Origin: Mangifera indica
Taxonomy: Eukaryota > Streptophyta > Magnoliopsida > Sapindales > Anacardiaceae
Reading direction: 5' to 3'
Length of the DNA: 64,000 bases
Assembly: GCF_011075055.1 (NCBI RefSeq)
Contig: NC_058140.1
Span: forward strand, 10,040,988-10,104,987
Both the position numbers and the translations under genes were made by a program. The notes under the pieces are model-generated. The model saw only the letters and a list, made by a program, of their open reading frames with translations. It did not search any database and was not told the DNA's origin. Position 1 is the first letter of the stretch. Each line of letters begins with the position of its first letter. Shown here piece by piece: positions 22,001 through 32,800 of this stretch.

Positions 22001-23270
22001 TAGTTTGACTTAAATTTCCTTTATATATATAATAAGCACCTGAGTCCCCAATCACTTCTAAAACAGCAACAGAACAGAACCGAATAAAACCATTAGCAAA
22101 AAGGTGACCATCCAGAGGATATCCAAATAAAAGCAGTCTTTTGCGTATACTGAACTCAGTTCGTCGAGTGAAACAGTGTACAACAAGCAATAACCACTAA
22201 ATGTGTTTCGAAATGATTAAATGTTGAAAACAACAAAAACAAATTGCTAGTTAGCAGTGGAAACAAAGATACTAACAACATCAAACATTGCATGAGAGAG
22301 ATTTTCCTGGCAGACAACATCACCTTGATCAGCAGGATCAGCTGGAGTTTGAGGTGAATTTACTGACAACTGAAAAAATTAAACAACCTCATTAAGTGTA
22401 ACACCAATAAAAAAATCAAGGGCATCCATTAGAAGTTCTGTAAAATATAGAGAACAATAAAGCCAAAACACAAGAATATGATTTCCATACATCTATATCT
22501 GTGAGAGATGAACCCAGCTTGTCAGCCAATGCAGCAAGATGCTCCTTTGCATCCTGCAAAGGTAATTGTATTCTAATAATTAGTGCAATCACACAGATAA
22601 AAAACAAAAAACATAGAAAATCAACTTTAAAAGAAACAATGGATCCAAATTTGCAATAAATTTACCCCCACCAACAACTTGAAAGACCTATAAGATGACT
22701 GAGTGTGTTATGTTAATATCAAAGCTTGTATACATCAGGAAAGTTATTACCACCATTTATTTTAACATATCATGATAAAATGCATGCAAGGAAAGGTTAA
22801 AAATCACCTCATCAAGGTAATCAACATCCAGATCACCCGAATTGTCAACATTGCCAAACATAAATCCCAACAGCCGGTTACCCCCATTAACATCCTCATA
22901 TTCCTCCTCATCATCTGCCAATTTAAAAATATACGTAAGGTTTAAAAACAAGCGCTATATCAAATAAAAGCAAAATACTATAGGTTTCCTAACATGCACA
23001 AAATTACAATGCATAAAAATGCCAACCTTTTGATGGCCAGATCACAGAATTATGCACCCATGCCATAGAATCATAAATTTTACTCTAAACTTAGTTTTCC
23101 ATACCTCTACTTATTTCCCCACATTACTGTGAACTTCATGCCTACCATCAAGCTAACAAGAAAGTGGCATAATATACTAGGTAACATTTAAATATTTTAA
23201 TACTTGGGGCAATCAACTCACCTTCATCCCGACCATCCTTCGAACCACTGCCAGACTCGGAACCACCCAT
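10046..23270 (-). CDS. TAF1: TAF1, TFIID subunit 1 (5' part; 3' half not in window)
   Basis: TAF1 is the nuclear scaffold subunit of the general transcription factor TFIID. Ten coding exons on the minus strand join in frame with GT..AG introns: 23270-23222, 22914-22808, 22553-22491, 22369-22324, 20728-20471, 13963-13842, 13746-13578, 13449-12342, 10634-10432 and 10283-10046. They give 787 codons plus 2 bases. The start gives [20 protein letters not shown], then [20 protein letters not shown] and [19 protein letters not shown], the characteristic plant TAF1 N-terminus. An acidic region follows, then a long exon 8, then a ubiquitin-like fold spanning exons 9-10 ([17 protein letters not shown] to [15 protein letters not shown]), a known plant TAF1 insertion. 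The acetyltransferase/DUF3591, zinc-knuckle and bromodomain exons are missing from the window. Intron 5 (6.5 kb) holds a copia element. A splice acceptor just upstream of the ATG (near 23288) suggests a 5' UTR intron. Confidence 0.92.
13792..13813. repeat. (AAT)n microsatellite in TAF1 intron 6
   Basis: About seven uninterrupted AAT units lie in the short intron between TAF1 exons 6 and 7, close to the donor of exon 6. No function is evident. Confidence 0.9.
14156..14344 (-). repeat. Copia-3 3' LTR (189 bp)
   Basis: In element sense it starts TGTTGAGTTG right after a GAGGGGGAG polypurine tract and ends TTTCATA at the target duplication. It lacks the extra 22-bp segment seen in the 5' LTR. 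Confidence 0.93.
14352..18533 (-). pseudogene. Copia-3 gag-pol polyprotein, three in-frame stops
   Basis: One reading frame of about 1393 codons runs the length of the element and is interrupted only by stops at 15975-15977 (TAA), 15582-15584 (TAG) and near 14496-14498 (TGA), with no frameshift. Domains in order: gag (start [10 protein letters not shown]); a CCHC knuckle [14 protein letters not shown] near residue 245; protease VLDSGASDH near 345; GAG-pre-integrase; integrase with [14 protein letters not shown] and NGVVERKN carrying the D,D,E triad; RT with LVVYVDD; RNase H ending RTKHIEID. The first segment alone is an open frame of 852 codons. A roughly 530-bp untranslated leader lies between the 5' LTR and the ATG. 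The stops make it non-autonomous as written. Confidence 0.93.
19061..19072 (-). promoter_or_regulatory. Copia-3 primer binding site (initiator tRNA-Met)
   Basis: The minus strand reads TGGTATCAGAGC immediately after the 5' LTR, a standard match to the 3' end of plant initiator tRNA-Met used to prime minus-strand DNA synthesis. Confidence 0.95.
19073..19283 (-). repeat. Copia-3 5' LTR (211 bp)
   Basis: It matches the 3' LTR except for two substitutions (near 19113 and 19200) and an additional 22 bp from an internal tandem duplication around 19210-19245 (core ccttaattat). As the promoter-bearing LTR it lies upstream of gag and reads in the same direction as TAF1. Confidence 0.93.
20729..22323. 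other. TAF1 intron 4, with foldback element
   Basis: No additional exon is supported. The intron carries the long inverted repeat listed separately. Two near-identical 60-bp stretches (core ggagttaaaatttgt, near 20273 and 20331) form a local tandem duplication in the neighbouring intron 5. Confidence 0.6.
21566..21899. repeat. Long inverted repeat (hairpin) in TAF1 intron 4
   Basis: The left arm (21566-21692) and right arm (21775-21899) are about 125 bp each and reverse complements at roughly 93 percent by eye, separated by an 82-base loop. The arms begin with ttaggtccc and share cacctggcagtacaaga near the loop. AGTAT flanks both sides (21557-21561 and 21899-21903) and may be a target duplication. 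Its size and form fit a foldback MITE or a recent inverted duplication. Transcribed with TAF1 it would form a long hairpin RNA. Confidence 0.88.
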
Positions 23271-26200
23271 TTATTATAACAAAAGCTCTGCACAACAATA
23301 ACAGTAACAGTGAAACACATGATTAACAAAAGACAGGATTTTAAACATTTTGCTTAGAATCCAAAATGAGAATTAAAAAACAGTTAAAATTTTTCAAATC
23401 CCTCTAATTTGAGGGTACAATCAATTCTCAACTAATCAAACCCTAGAACGAACAAAATCATATTAACTAAATGATATACCTCACATTATGCTCCCAATTA
23501 CTTCTATACTAAAACATAAATATAATCTACACAACAATTAACGCTCACTCTATCGTTTTACAAGTAATTAACATCCAATTCATAATGACACATCAAAACC
23601 CTAACCATAACAAAATTCTCTATTCTAAACCATAGAAGAAAACTTAACTCAAAACCATAAAAAGCAAGAAACTTTACCATTCGAAACCCGAAACAGCAAC
23701 TAGCTTAATGATTTTAAACCAACTAATTAGACTTAATTGACTTTTCCTCTTTCAATAAATACATGATTATTTAGCAGCAAACAAAAATAACATCTTAGAG
23801 TAAATGCAAATGCGCAAAAAGATCAAAATATTTCTGAACGGCCACTGACCCCCAGAGCTTCGGCGAGGCATGTTGACTAGCAGCGGCTGGTAAATAAGAA
23901 GAGAAAAAAATTTCTAGAGTTGTTTGAGCGTTAGCCATCTACATCGGTGGGAACCCTTAAGGTCAGTTCATAGAATCATGCTGGTGATCCGGTGTGGTCA
24001 GAACCACTGGGATACTGACGTGTTAATATAATGCTCGTCCGATTTTGTTCAGAGCCTGTGATTGTGAAAGATAATGCTTGACGCAAGGGGACACCTTGGT
24101 CGTACACGATTCGCGCCCAAACTTTGATAAAATGAAACCTTTTAGTCTTAGAGTTCAAAAAGTACATTTTTTAACCTATCAATTAAATGTGTTAATATAA
24201 CGATTAAATTTTTTCCAAATTTATTGAAAAGATTAAAATGCTTTTTGTATTTATTGAAGTTAACTAATAGATTGCCTCCAAAAAATTTATAAAATTTTTA
24301 TTCATTATTGATTAATAATTATAAAAAAAATTTATAAAATATCGTCAATAAGACTATTCCTCTTTTATTATTGTCACTCGTATGTTGTCGCCAAATAACC
24401 TTATGTCATTGTCACCTATGCATTGTTGCCAACAAATTATTGATTGATTTGTTGCTTCTTGTTTAGATTTATTATTGACAAGCTCTATTTTGACTAATTC
24501 TTATTATTTACATTAATTTCAAAATATCTTGTTACGTGCACAAACTTCAACGAGTTTAGATCTGTTAAATCTTCCTAGGTGTATTTTTGTGGCTAAAAAG
24601 TGAGAAAGTAGAAGAAAGGGAAAAATATAAAAAGGAAGATGGAGATAAAAAAAGAAAAATAGGCTAATTAACTATTTCCCACCCTATGAAATGACATATC
24701 CACACCATTTAAATGTGAAATAGTCATTTTTCCATTTGTTTGTCAATGTCAACCAATAGTCTTAATAGTTAAAGAGTATTGATGTTATCTTATTCAAATA
24801 TTATAATAGAATTTATATATCTTATACTCTTAATAGTATAATCAAATTACCTTTTAACTTTAAATACACTTTAAATATATATAAGATTCAATGTTTGGTG
24901 TCAATAAATGTCCAAATGACAATCAAGGGCCTACAACAAGAAGCACAACCAAGGCCAAAAGCCTACTTTGGCCAAAACAAACAACAAACACACATGAGCT
25001 AAAAAACTCACCCGCGACAACAAACATGAGAGGTTGGAGGTTGTTTGTGAAAGATTGTGATTGTTATACAAGAGAGATGACTAGATTGATTGAGAGTGAA
25101 GGAGCACAACATGTTTAGAGACAAGGATAAGGTAGGCTGGAGAACAAGTTGTCATTAGGAGTCACAAAAGTGCATATCTGAAAAACCAAAAAAGGTTGTG
25201 CATCACAATGAGGAAGTCATAGGTAATGACAACATCTAATTACATGTAACTGTTCTGAAGAGTTAATTACATTTTGATATGTCGACATAAAAAATGCATG
25301 TAAATGTCATAGCTGAAGAACCAAATTGATGAAGCCAAAGTAATCATGCTCAATTTGAAACTCCAATAAAAAAAAATCTTTGATTGACAACATCAATGAA
25401 GGCACAAACAAATATCGACTGAAGAGACCAAGACAAATGAGATAATTGGGCTGAAGAAAACCTAACCAAATATTAACAAATGTTAGAGATAAAGAAGAGA
25501 TAAACACATATAACCTTAGAAGCCTTTACAACCAAAATTGAGTGTATGAACCTACTATTAAAACCAAAGAGAGCATATAGAGATGACTTGTGTAGATTTG
25601 TCGAAGAAAGACAGATGGTTTACAATTAAATCACACCAATTTGATGTAATTTTGATAGAAAACCCATCAATTGTTGTGATTTTCCATATATTTCAAATGA
25701 CTAATAATACATGATAAATGTTTTTAATTTTTTTATTATTTTTAATTAAAATTAATGTAAGTCATAAATACAAAGATCATTTAATCAAATTTTGAGGGCA
25801 AAATATTACTTAATTTGAAGATTCTTTTGTCTTTTCAATAGTTTTATTAAAAAACATATTTTTTTAACAAATTTAACATAAGGGTGAAAAATAATTTTTT
25901 TTTAAATTAAAAAAAGTAAAAATTTGTTATTTCAATAAATCTTGGATGAAAAATAGCCATTTGACTAAAAAAAAGTTAAAATAAAAATATAATTTGTTTG
26001 TATCGATAAAAATGTAAGTGACTTAATCTTATTATATATTATACAAAATAATAAAAATATTATTTAACTGTTAAAATTAATGTTTAATTTTGAAAAGTGA
26101 TGGGAAATTTTTTTTTTAAATTTAATAAAAAATTATTATGTTATCAAAGTTTATGTGAGAAAGAGTCATTTGCCTATAATAAGTTACGTTTTTTTTTTCT

Positions 26201-26838
26201 TATTATAGTTAATCGATACCATTAAAAAAAATCAGGGGCATATACAAAATCAATTATTATACAATCAAACTACTTCTTGCCATAACTCACAAAATTATCC
26301 CAAAAGGCTACTAGTTATATGTGTTACATGAAACTATAACACTCTACTTTAAAAGTCTTATCCTTCAATATAAGGTGTTACTAAACCTTACATGCATGAA
26401 TGATAATCAGTGTTAATTTCAATTAATTAACTTTTAAATTGTTAATAATTTTCATCAAATAATTAAATTTTATATTTAAGTCAAAACACCCAATAATTAT
26501 TGGAAATTTGGAATACCTGGATGAATTGGTAACCTCGCAATCGTGCATGGCCACGTCAGTTCCCAACACTTTTTCAAATTGATTTTTAAATAATTTGGAA
26601 TTATTTATTTTTTTAAAATTTAAAAGATCATTCACCCTTCTCTTTACTTCACAAGATCAACGGTTCGCAGATTAACACCCTCAACACTTACCGTCCACCT
26701 TCAATTCCCCACGCTCGGGGAAATTCACACCACAACCACCTCACGACACTCGACTTAATCACACATTCAAGATTTCTTATTTTCTCTCTAAAATTCGAAT
26801 TTCCAAAACGCTACCTTCCTGATCTACACATACAGATC
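23271..26838. other. Divergent intergenic region between TAF1 and DRP3
   Basis: It holds the TAF1 5' UTR and promoter side (23271 to about 23940, likely with a 5' UTR intron) and the DRP3 promoter and 5' UTR (about 26640-26838, pyrimidine-rich). The middle is AT-rich with no gene I can support. A 75-codon frame at 24891-25118 has no recognisable motif. Confidence 0.6.
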
Positions 26839-29800
26839 ATGGCGGAAGAACCTGCGACGATGCCGTTTCCACAGCAGTCAACGACGGCGGCTGTGCCGTT
26901 GGGAGGCTCCGTCATACCTATAGTGAATAAGCTACAGGACATCTTCGCTCAGCTTGGGAGTCAGTCCACGATCGAGCTTCCGCAGGTGGCGGTGGTCGGC
27001 AGTCAAAGCAGCGGCAAGTCCAGTGTTCTAGAAGCTCTCGTCGGTCGCGATTTTCTGCCGCGTGGGAATGATATTTGTACACGTCGTCCTCTCGTGCTTC
27101 AGCTCCTGCAGATTAACACTGACGAGGAGTACGGCGAGTTTCTGCACTTGCCTGGGAAGAGGTTTTATGATTTTTCGGAGATCAGGAGACAGATTCAGGT
27201 GCGAAGTTGAATTACTTCATTATATTTAAAGTGAATAAGTTAAATTGTGCAGTGAGTTGGAAATGAATTTTGATTGTTGACTGCCGTATTATTTTGGCAG
27301 TGTTGAAGTTTCTTATGCAAGTTGTCATATTCTTAGTTTTGGGTAAGTTAGTGCTATTATATTGGTTTACAATGGGAGATCTTGTATGTCAAATTTTTTT
27401 AACATTGTATGGTTTATACTAGAACAGTTGAGCTTATTGAAGGTTGTTGCAATTATTTTGTCTTTGTGTGTGATTATATAGTCAGAAGTGCCACAGCTTC
27501 CTTTCCTAATTCCAATCGTGACATTGGTAACCCCTCATCTGAGATTAAGCCCTTCTCTATTTGAGAGTAAATTTAGGTGAGCTAAAACAGGAGAAGAATT
27601 AGAGCATGATCTGTTAACATTATAAAGGATGCATTCAATTTTTTTATGAGTACCGGTTAGTATTATTAAATTGCAATTTTGCTCAACAAAACATGTGATT
27701 GTAGAAGGTCAAACTTGGTTTTGGCCGGTGTTCTCTTGCTCTATAGCACTGTAGTTCTTGACAATAGTGTCTCTCTCCCTTTCTGCCTCGTCCCTCAGTG
27801 CTCTTACCTGCAAATTCACTCTCATATGCATTCCAAAATTCCACAGGTGGTTCAGCTTGTGATGGAAGCAGTAATTTGAAGCCTTGTGATCATTACTCAA
27901 ACCCTCAAAATGGCCTTAGTAAATGTGTTTTATAATAGTCCTTGGAATTTTGCTAAATCTTTCTTTTTAAATTTTGTCTAATGTAAGAAGGAAACAGGAC
28001 TTTGAGATTTGTGCTCAAGAGGGCTCATGTTCTGTGTAACAAAGCTATTCAGCCTAACAAAAATCTAAATGACTGTTATTGAGAGGAGCCCATATACTTG
28101 TTTGTGAGAGCTTATTGGATCTGAGTATGGTTTTTGCATTTTAAGAAGCTATCTAATAAAAAATGTGAGTTTTGCACCAGCTGATCTCAAATCTATGGGA
28201 AATTTGGCTTTGGTAGAACAACTGAAGAGTCTTTATACTGAAGTAGCAACTTCTCTTTGAGGCCTTTCTCCTGTTAAGGGAGTACTTTCAATAGTTGAAA
28301 CCAATCATGTAGTTTACTTGGGGTTTGATTCTGTTTCTCGGAATCTTTTGGCTTTGTGATCTGACAAAAGTTACTGTTTCCTGGTTTTAGTGCCATTGTT
28401 ATGTAGATTTAAATGTTTATGTTGATAGTTTTACTATATTGAAGGAGAAATAATATTTATGCTTTTAGTGAACCTGTATTTGGATTATTTCTTGCTAAGT
28501 ATTATGCCTCATAGAAGGCACAACTCCCAATATATTTTTTAATACTTCTTATCTTGCGAATCTTAATTATGTAAATATCCTATGCTTGTTAATTGTAAGT
28601 GGTGGCCTGTAATGGCATAGGGTTTGCAGCTACATGTGCCAGTTGTAGTTAGGGCAAGATAGGTGGAAATAGAAATCAAATTTAATCCTATGAGGGTTAC
28701 TCGGTAGTCAGGTTTTGTGATGGTATTGCTACTGTCGCTTCTATTTTGTGTAGGAAACTTACATGCTCCACATTATTGATGCTTGGGCTGACTTCTGGAG
28801 CTTCATTTGCTTATGGAAATCATTTGTTTGATGGGGTGAGAGTTGAGATATTGATGTTTTTGGGTAGATTTTCAACATAACTGTTTTTGGTTGGACTTTC
28901 ATTTTTTTACTGGTTGAATAATGAATTTGGACTACTTATTTAAGAAGGGTAAATCTGGCGATTGTCAGTAGAAGACTGAAGTAGGAATAAAGTTTACAAC
29001 TTAATCTCAACCTTAACTGTACAACAATTAAATTGCCAAAGTTTTCCATCATAATTTTGGAATATAAAGTTGTTCTAATACCTAAATCCAGGAACATTGA
29101 GTGGCAATGACATAATGATGGCATTTGATGTATATATGGCTCCATTGTCATTTTTGGGTTCCAAGTCATCCTTAAGTCTCCATGCAACCTTTGAAGCCAA
29201 GAAGAATGAAGTTCCAGCAAATCCCAGGAAGCATTGCACCTTCAATTTTGGCCCAAAACCACTTTTGGATATAGTCTTATTACATCCACCCAAGGTCCAA
29301 ATGAATAGCTTGCTCCAATTGATCCAAAAGTGTAACTTTTGAAGTCCATCAATGGTCCAAACGTCCAAGCATCATTTTGAGAAGCCCACTTGAAGCCCAA
29401 GTAGATGAGGCAGCCCTCTATCACTTAAATGGAGCCCAAGATGCCATGAAGCCCATTTAGTTGGATTGCAACTAAATGGGAAGCAACCAACTAAATTGGG
29501 AAGCAAGTAACTTTAGTTGGTGGACATAGTTCCACTTTTTAGGGAAAAGTTGTTCCCTTTTGTTGTTTTCTTCAATTAATATGGTATGACTTTAGTATTA
29601 AATGAATGGTTAAACTTAAATGAAGGGAAAAACTTCCATGTCAAATTAATGCCCAATTTTTGCCACCACTTGCGCTTGTATATGAAAGTGGATTTTCACT
29701 TGTAAAGGGTTAGACTTCTTTGATAATGAAATATTCAAGTAAAGCTTTGTAGCTTTTCTTTCGTTGCTTTTTTCTTTATCCAGTTCATCTTGGAGAAAGA

Positions 29801-32800
29801 ATTGGTGGTGGAAGACCCCAAGGTTGGTGGAAATTTCCTTTATGCCTTGGTTAACTTTCTTGTTACCCTTGAAATCCAAAGTGTGAATGTGTGTTGTATG
29901 CCCGGATACTGTTCACAGTATGTAATTTTGCCATTTTCAGATTTTTCCATCAAAATTTGAAACAAGTTTTGAATGCCTTGTTGATTGAGTTGTGATTGCT
30001 ATAATATACCATTAGAAAGCTCTTTGAATACCCTTTCCAATGATCTATCCTTTTTATGTTTTCGAGGTCATTTGATTGGTTAAATTGGAAGATAAAGTGT
30101 TGCTGTGCCATATGAACATTAATTTCCAGATTTGAGTTTGTAAATTGTTGCATTGTCTTGATGGATATGCACCATTATATACAATTCACAAGTATATAGC
30201 TAAGATGGTTAGTTAAAGCTCAGATGGTAAAGTCGAATGAGTTAAAAGATGTATATTCTTATTAATTATATTTTGATAATTAAAGCTTGCATCAAACATT
30301 TGTTAATTTATTGTATTTTTTTCTTTTAGAATTATTAATGCTTTTCTGTTCTTTTAATCATCTTCTTCTTCTCTTTTCAATAATTCAAAATGGGTATAGG
30401 CTCAAACAGACAAGGAAGCAGGAGGAAACAAAGGTGTATCAGACAAGCAAATCCGTTTGAAGATTTTTTCTCCTCATGTTCTTGATATTACACTTGTTGA
30501 TCTGCCTGGTATAACAAAGGTTCCTGTGGGTGAGCAGCCTGCTGATATTGAATCACGAATCAGAACAATGATTATGTCATACATCAAACAACCAAGCTGT
30601 CTCATTCTAGCTGTTACACCAGCAAATTCAGATTTAGCAAACTCAGATGCTCTTCAAATTGCTGGAATTGCTGATCCAGATGGTAATTCTGCTTGCAGTA
30701 GCCATAGTAGGTTGGCATTCAATATTTGTTCGGTTTGTACTTACCACTTGTATTTCTGTCTCCAGGTTACAGAACCATAGGTGTAATCACAAAGGTGATT
30801 ATTATGGCATGAAATTTGCTTTCTTTATTTGCTGTGTGACTGACTTCCACTGGTTTTTTTTATTCTCTAATGAGGTTTTACATATTTTCCCTGTGGCTTC
30901 AGTTGGATATTATGGATAGAGGTACTGATGCTCGTAATTTGTTGCTTGGTAAAGTAATTCCCCTCCGACTTGGTTATGTAGGCGTTGTGAATCGTAGTCA
31001 GGAGGTAACTTATTATCTCATAAGAATCATTTTAATAACTAATTTTGTCTTATCTATTAATTTGTTTATATTTTACAAAGTTCAGGCTAACTTGTTTTGT
31101 CTCATTACAGATTAAATATGAATCTATAAATTTACTTATTCTCCTTTATTTCTTTCTGGTAGTTTAAACAATACTATGGAAAATGATCTTTTAGGCAATG
31201 GCGTTATCTTATATGCTATTATTCTTTTAGTGTTAGTGCCACTTCTAATATTGTGTTCATTATAATTCTATTATTGTGCTGTTGATTTGCAATAGTTTTC
31301 AATAATTACGCATAAATTGTGCCTTCAATCTGTTTTATTAGTAGACTATGATCTTAATGGACTGTTAATTGATATTCTCAACACAGGATATTATTCACAA
31401 CCGAAGTATTAAGGATGCTCTAGTAGCCGAAGAAAAGTTCTTCCGCAGTCGTCCGGTATGACTTTACTAGCTATTGATTGTTATTCATGACTGTGGTGTT
31501 GGATAGCATCATCTAGTTGTCCATTTATTTTAGTGTTGTTGTTCAGGTATATAGTGGTCTGGCAGATCGTTGTGGTGTTCCTCAGTTGGCAAAGAAATTG
31601 AACCAGGTATAACATTTGAATTTTGATTTTCTAAAATCCCAGAAGTGTAATGAGCATAATTTGTTATTTGGGCTAATAGCTTATATTAAAGCATTTCCAT
31701 CAGCAACTTCTGTATCTGGAAAATTCTTTGAATTATAGCAGATCATAATTTTAACATCTGTATTATGTAGAGGTGATTCTTAAATCTAAATCTGAGTTTT
31801 AACTTACTAAGCTTACTTTCTAACTAGATGGAGTTGCCTGTGTATTGGAATGATACATATATAGCCCTTGTGCAGGTAGTGTTGATATTCTCCAAATCCC
31901 TTACTTGAACCTTTGTTGTTCTATTCTCTTTGCAGATTCTAGTACAGCATATCAAGGCTATACTTCCAGGGTTAAAGTCCCGCATAGGCTCTGCCCTGGT
32001 TTCTGTGGCAAAGGAGCATGCAAGCTATGGAGAAATCACAGAATCAAAGGTACTTATGATTTTTCTGCAAGAGTATTTTCACCACGTCCATTAGTTGGTT
32101 CGTTATTTTCAGTTGAAAATTTGCCCTAGAAGGAAAAGTGGACTCTTACATCTGGACTTCTGTAAAAACTTAAATTTATTGTTGTATCATGATGAGTGAT
32201 TGCTGCTTGAGGTTCATTATTTGTTATTTAATGTCAGGATGTTGACAGCCTCGTGCTTGATCATGCATTAATTTCTTTTACAGACTCTGACACAGTGTAG
32301 ACCTTACTTTCTAATGGATGATGTTTACTATGTGTTTGTACTAATTAGTTCTTGTTAACTTTTGTATGTGATAGGCTGGTCAGGGAGCTCTTCTCCTGAA
32401 TATTCTTTCTAAATACTCTGAAGGTATGGAATGTGTATGCCTACTTCTTGGTTTGATTTTCTCTCTAGGACTTTTTCTTTCTTTAATAGATGTTTGAACC
32501 ATGCCTCAGTCTTGTCTATTTTATTATTATTTGTGTTGTGCTTAACCTCACTATTTTGTTGGGAACAGCATTTTCTTCAACGGTGGAGGGGAAAAATGAG
32601 GAAATGTCCACATCTGAGCTTTCTGGTGGTGCAAGAATTCATTATATATTTCAATCAATCTTTGTGAAGAGTTTAGAGGTGCGTATATGGTCATGCATGC
32701 AGGAATAGTTTTTGTTCTATCAGATTTTGAGTTCGGCACTCTATGTTAGAGGTTCATTATTTTGGTTCTCTTCTTTGTAATCAGTTCTTTTGCAACATTA

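Noticed and set aside
24891..25118. 75-codon frame between TAF1 and DRP3
   Set aside because: No recognisable motif, AT-rich context, no promoter or splice support.
29075..29368. Overlapping 80-97-codon frames on both strands in DRP3 intron 1
   Set aside because: They cover an LTR-like repeat block. Opposing open frames reflect composition rather than coding.
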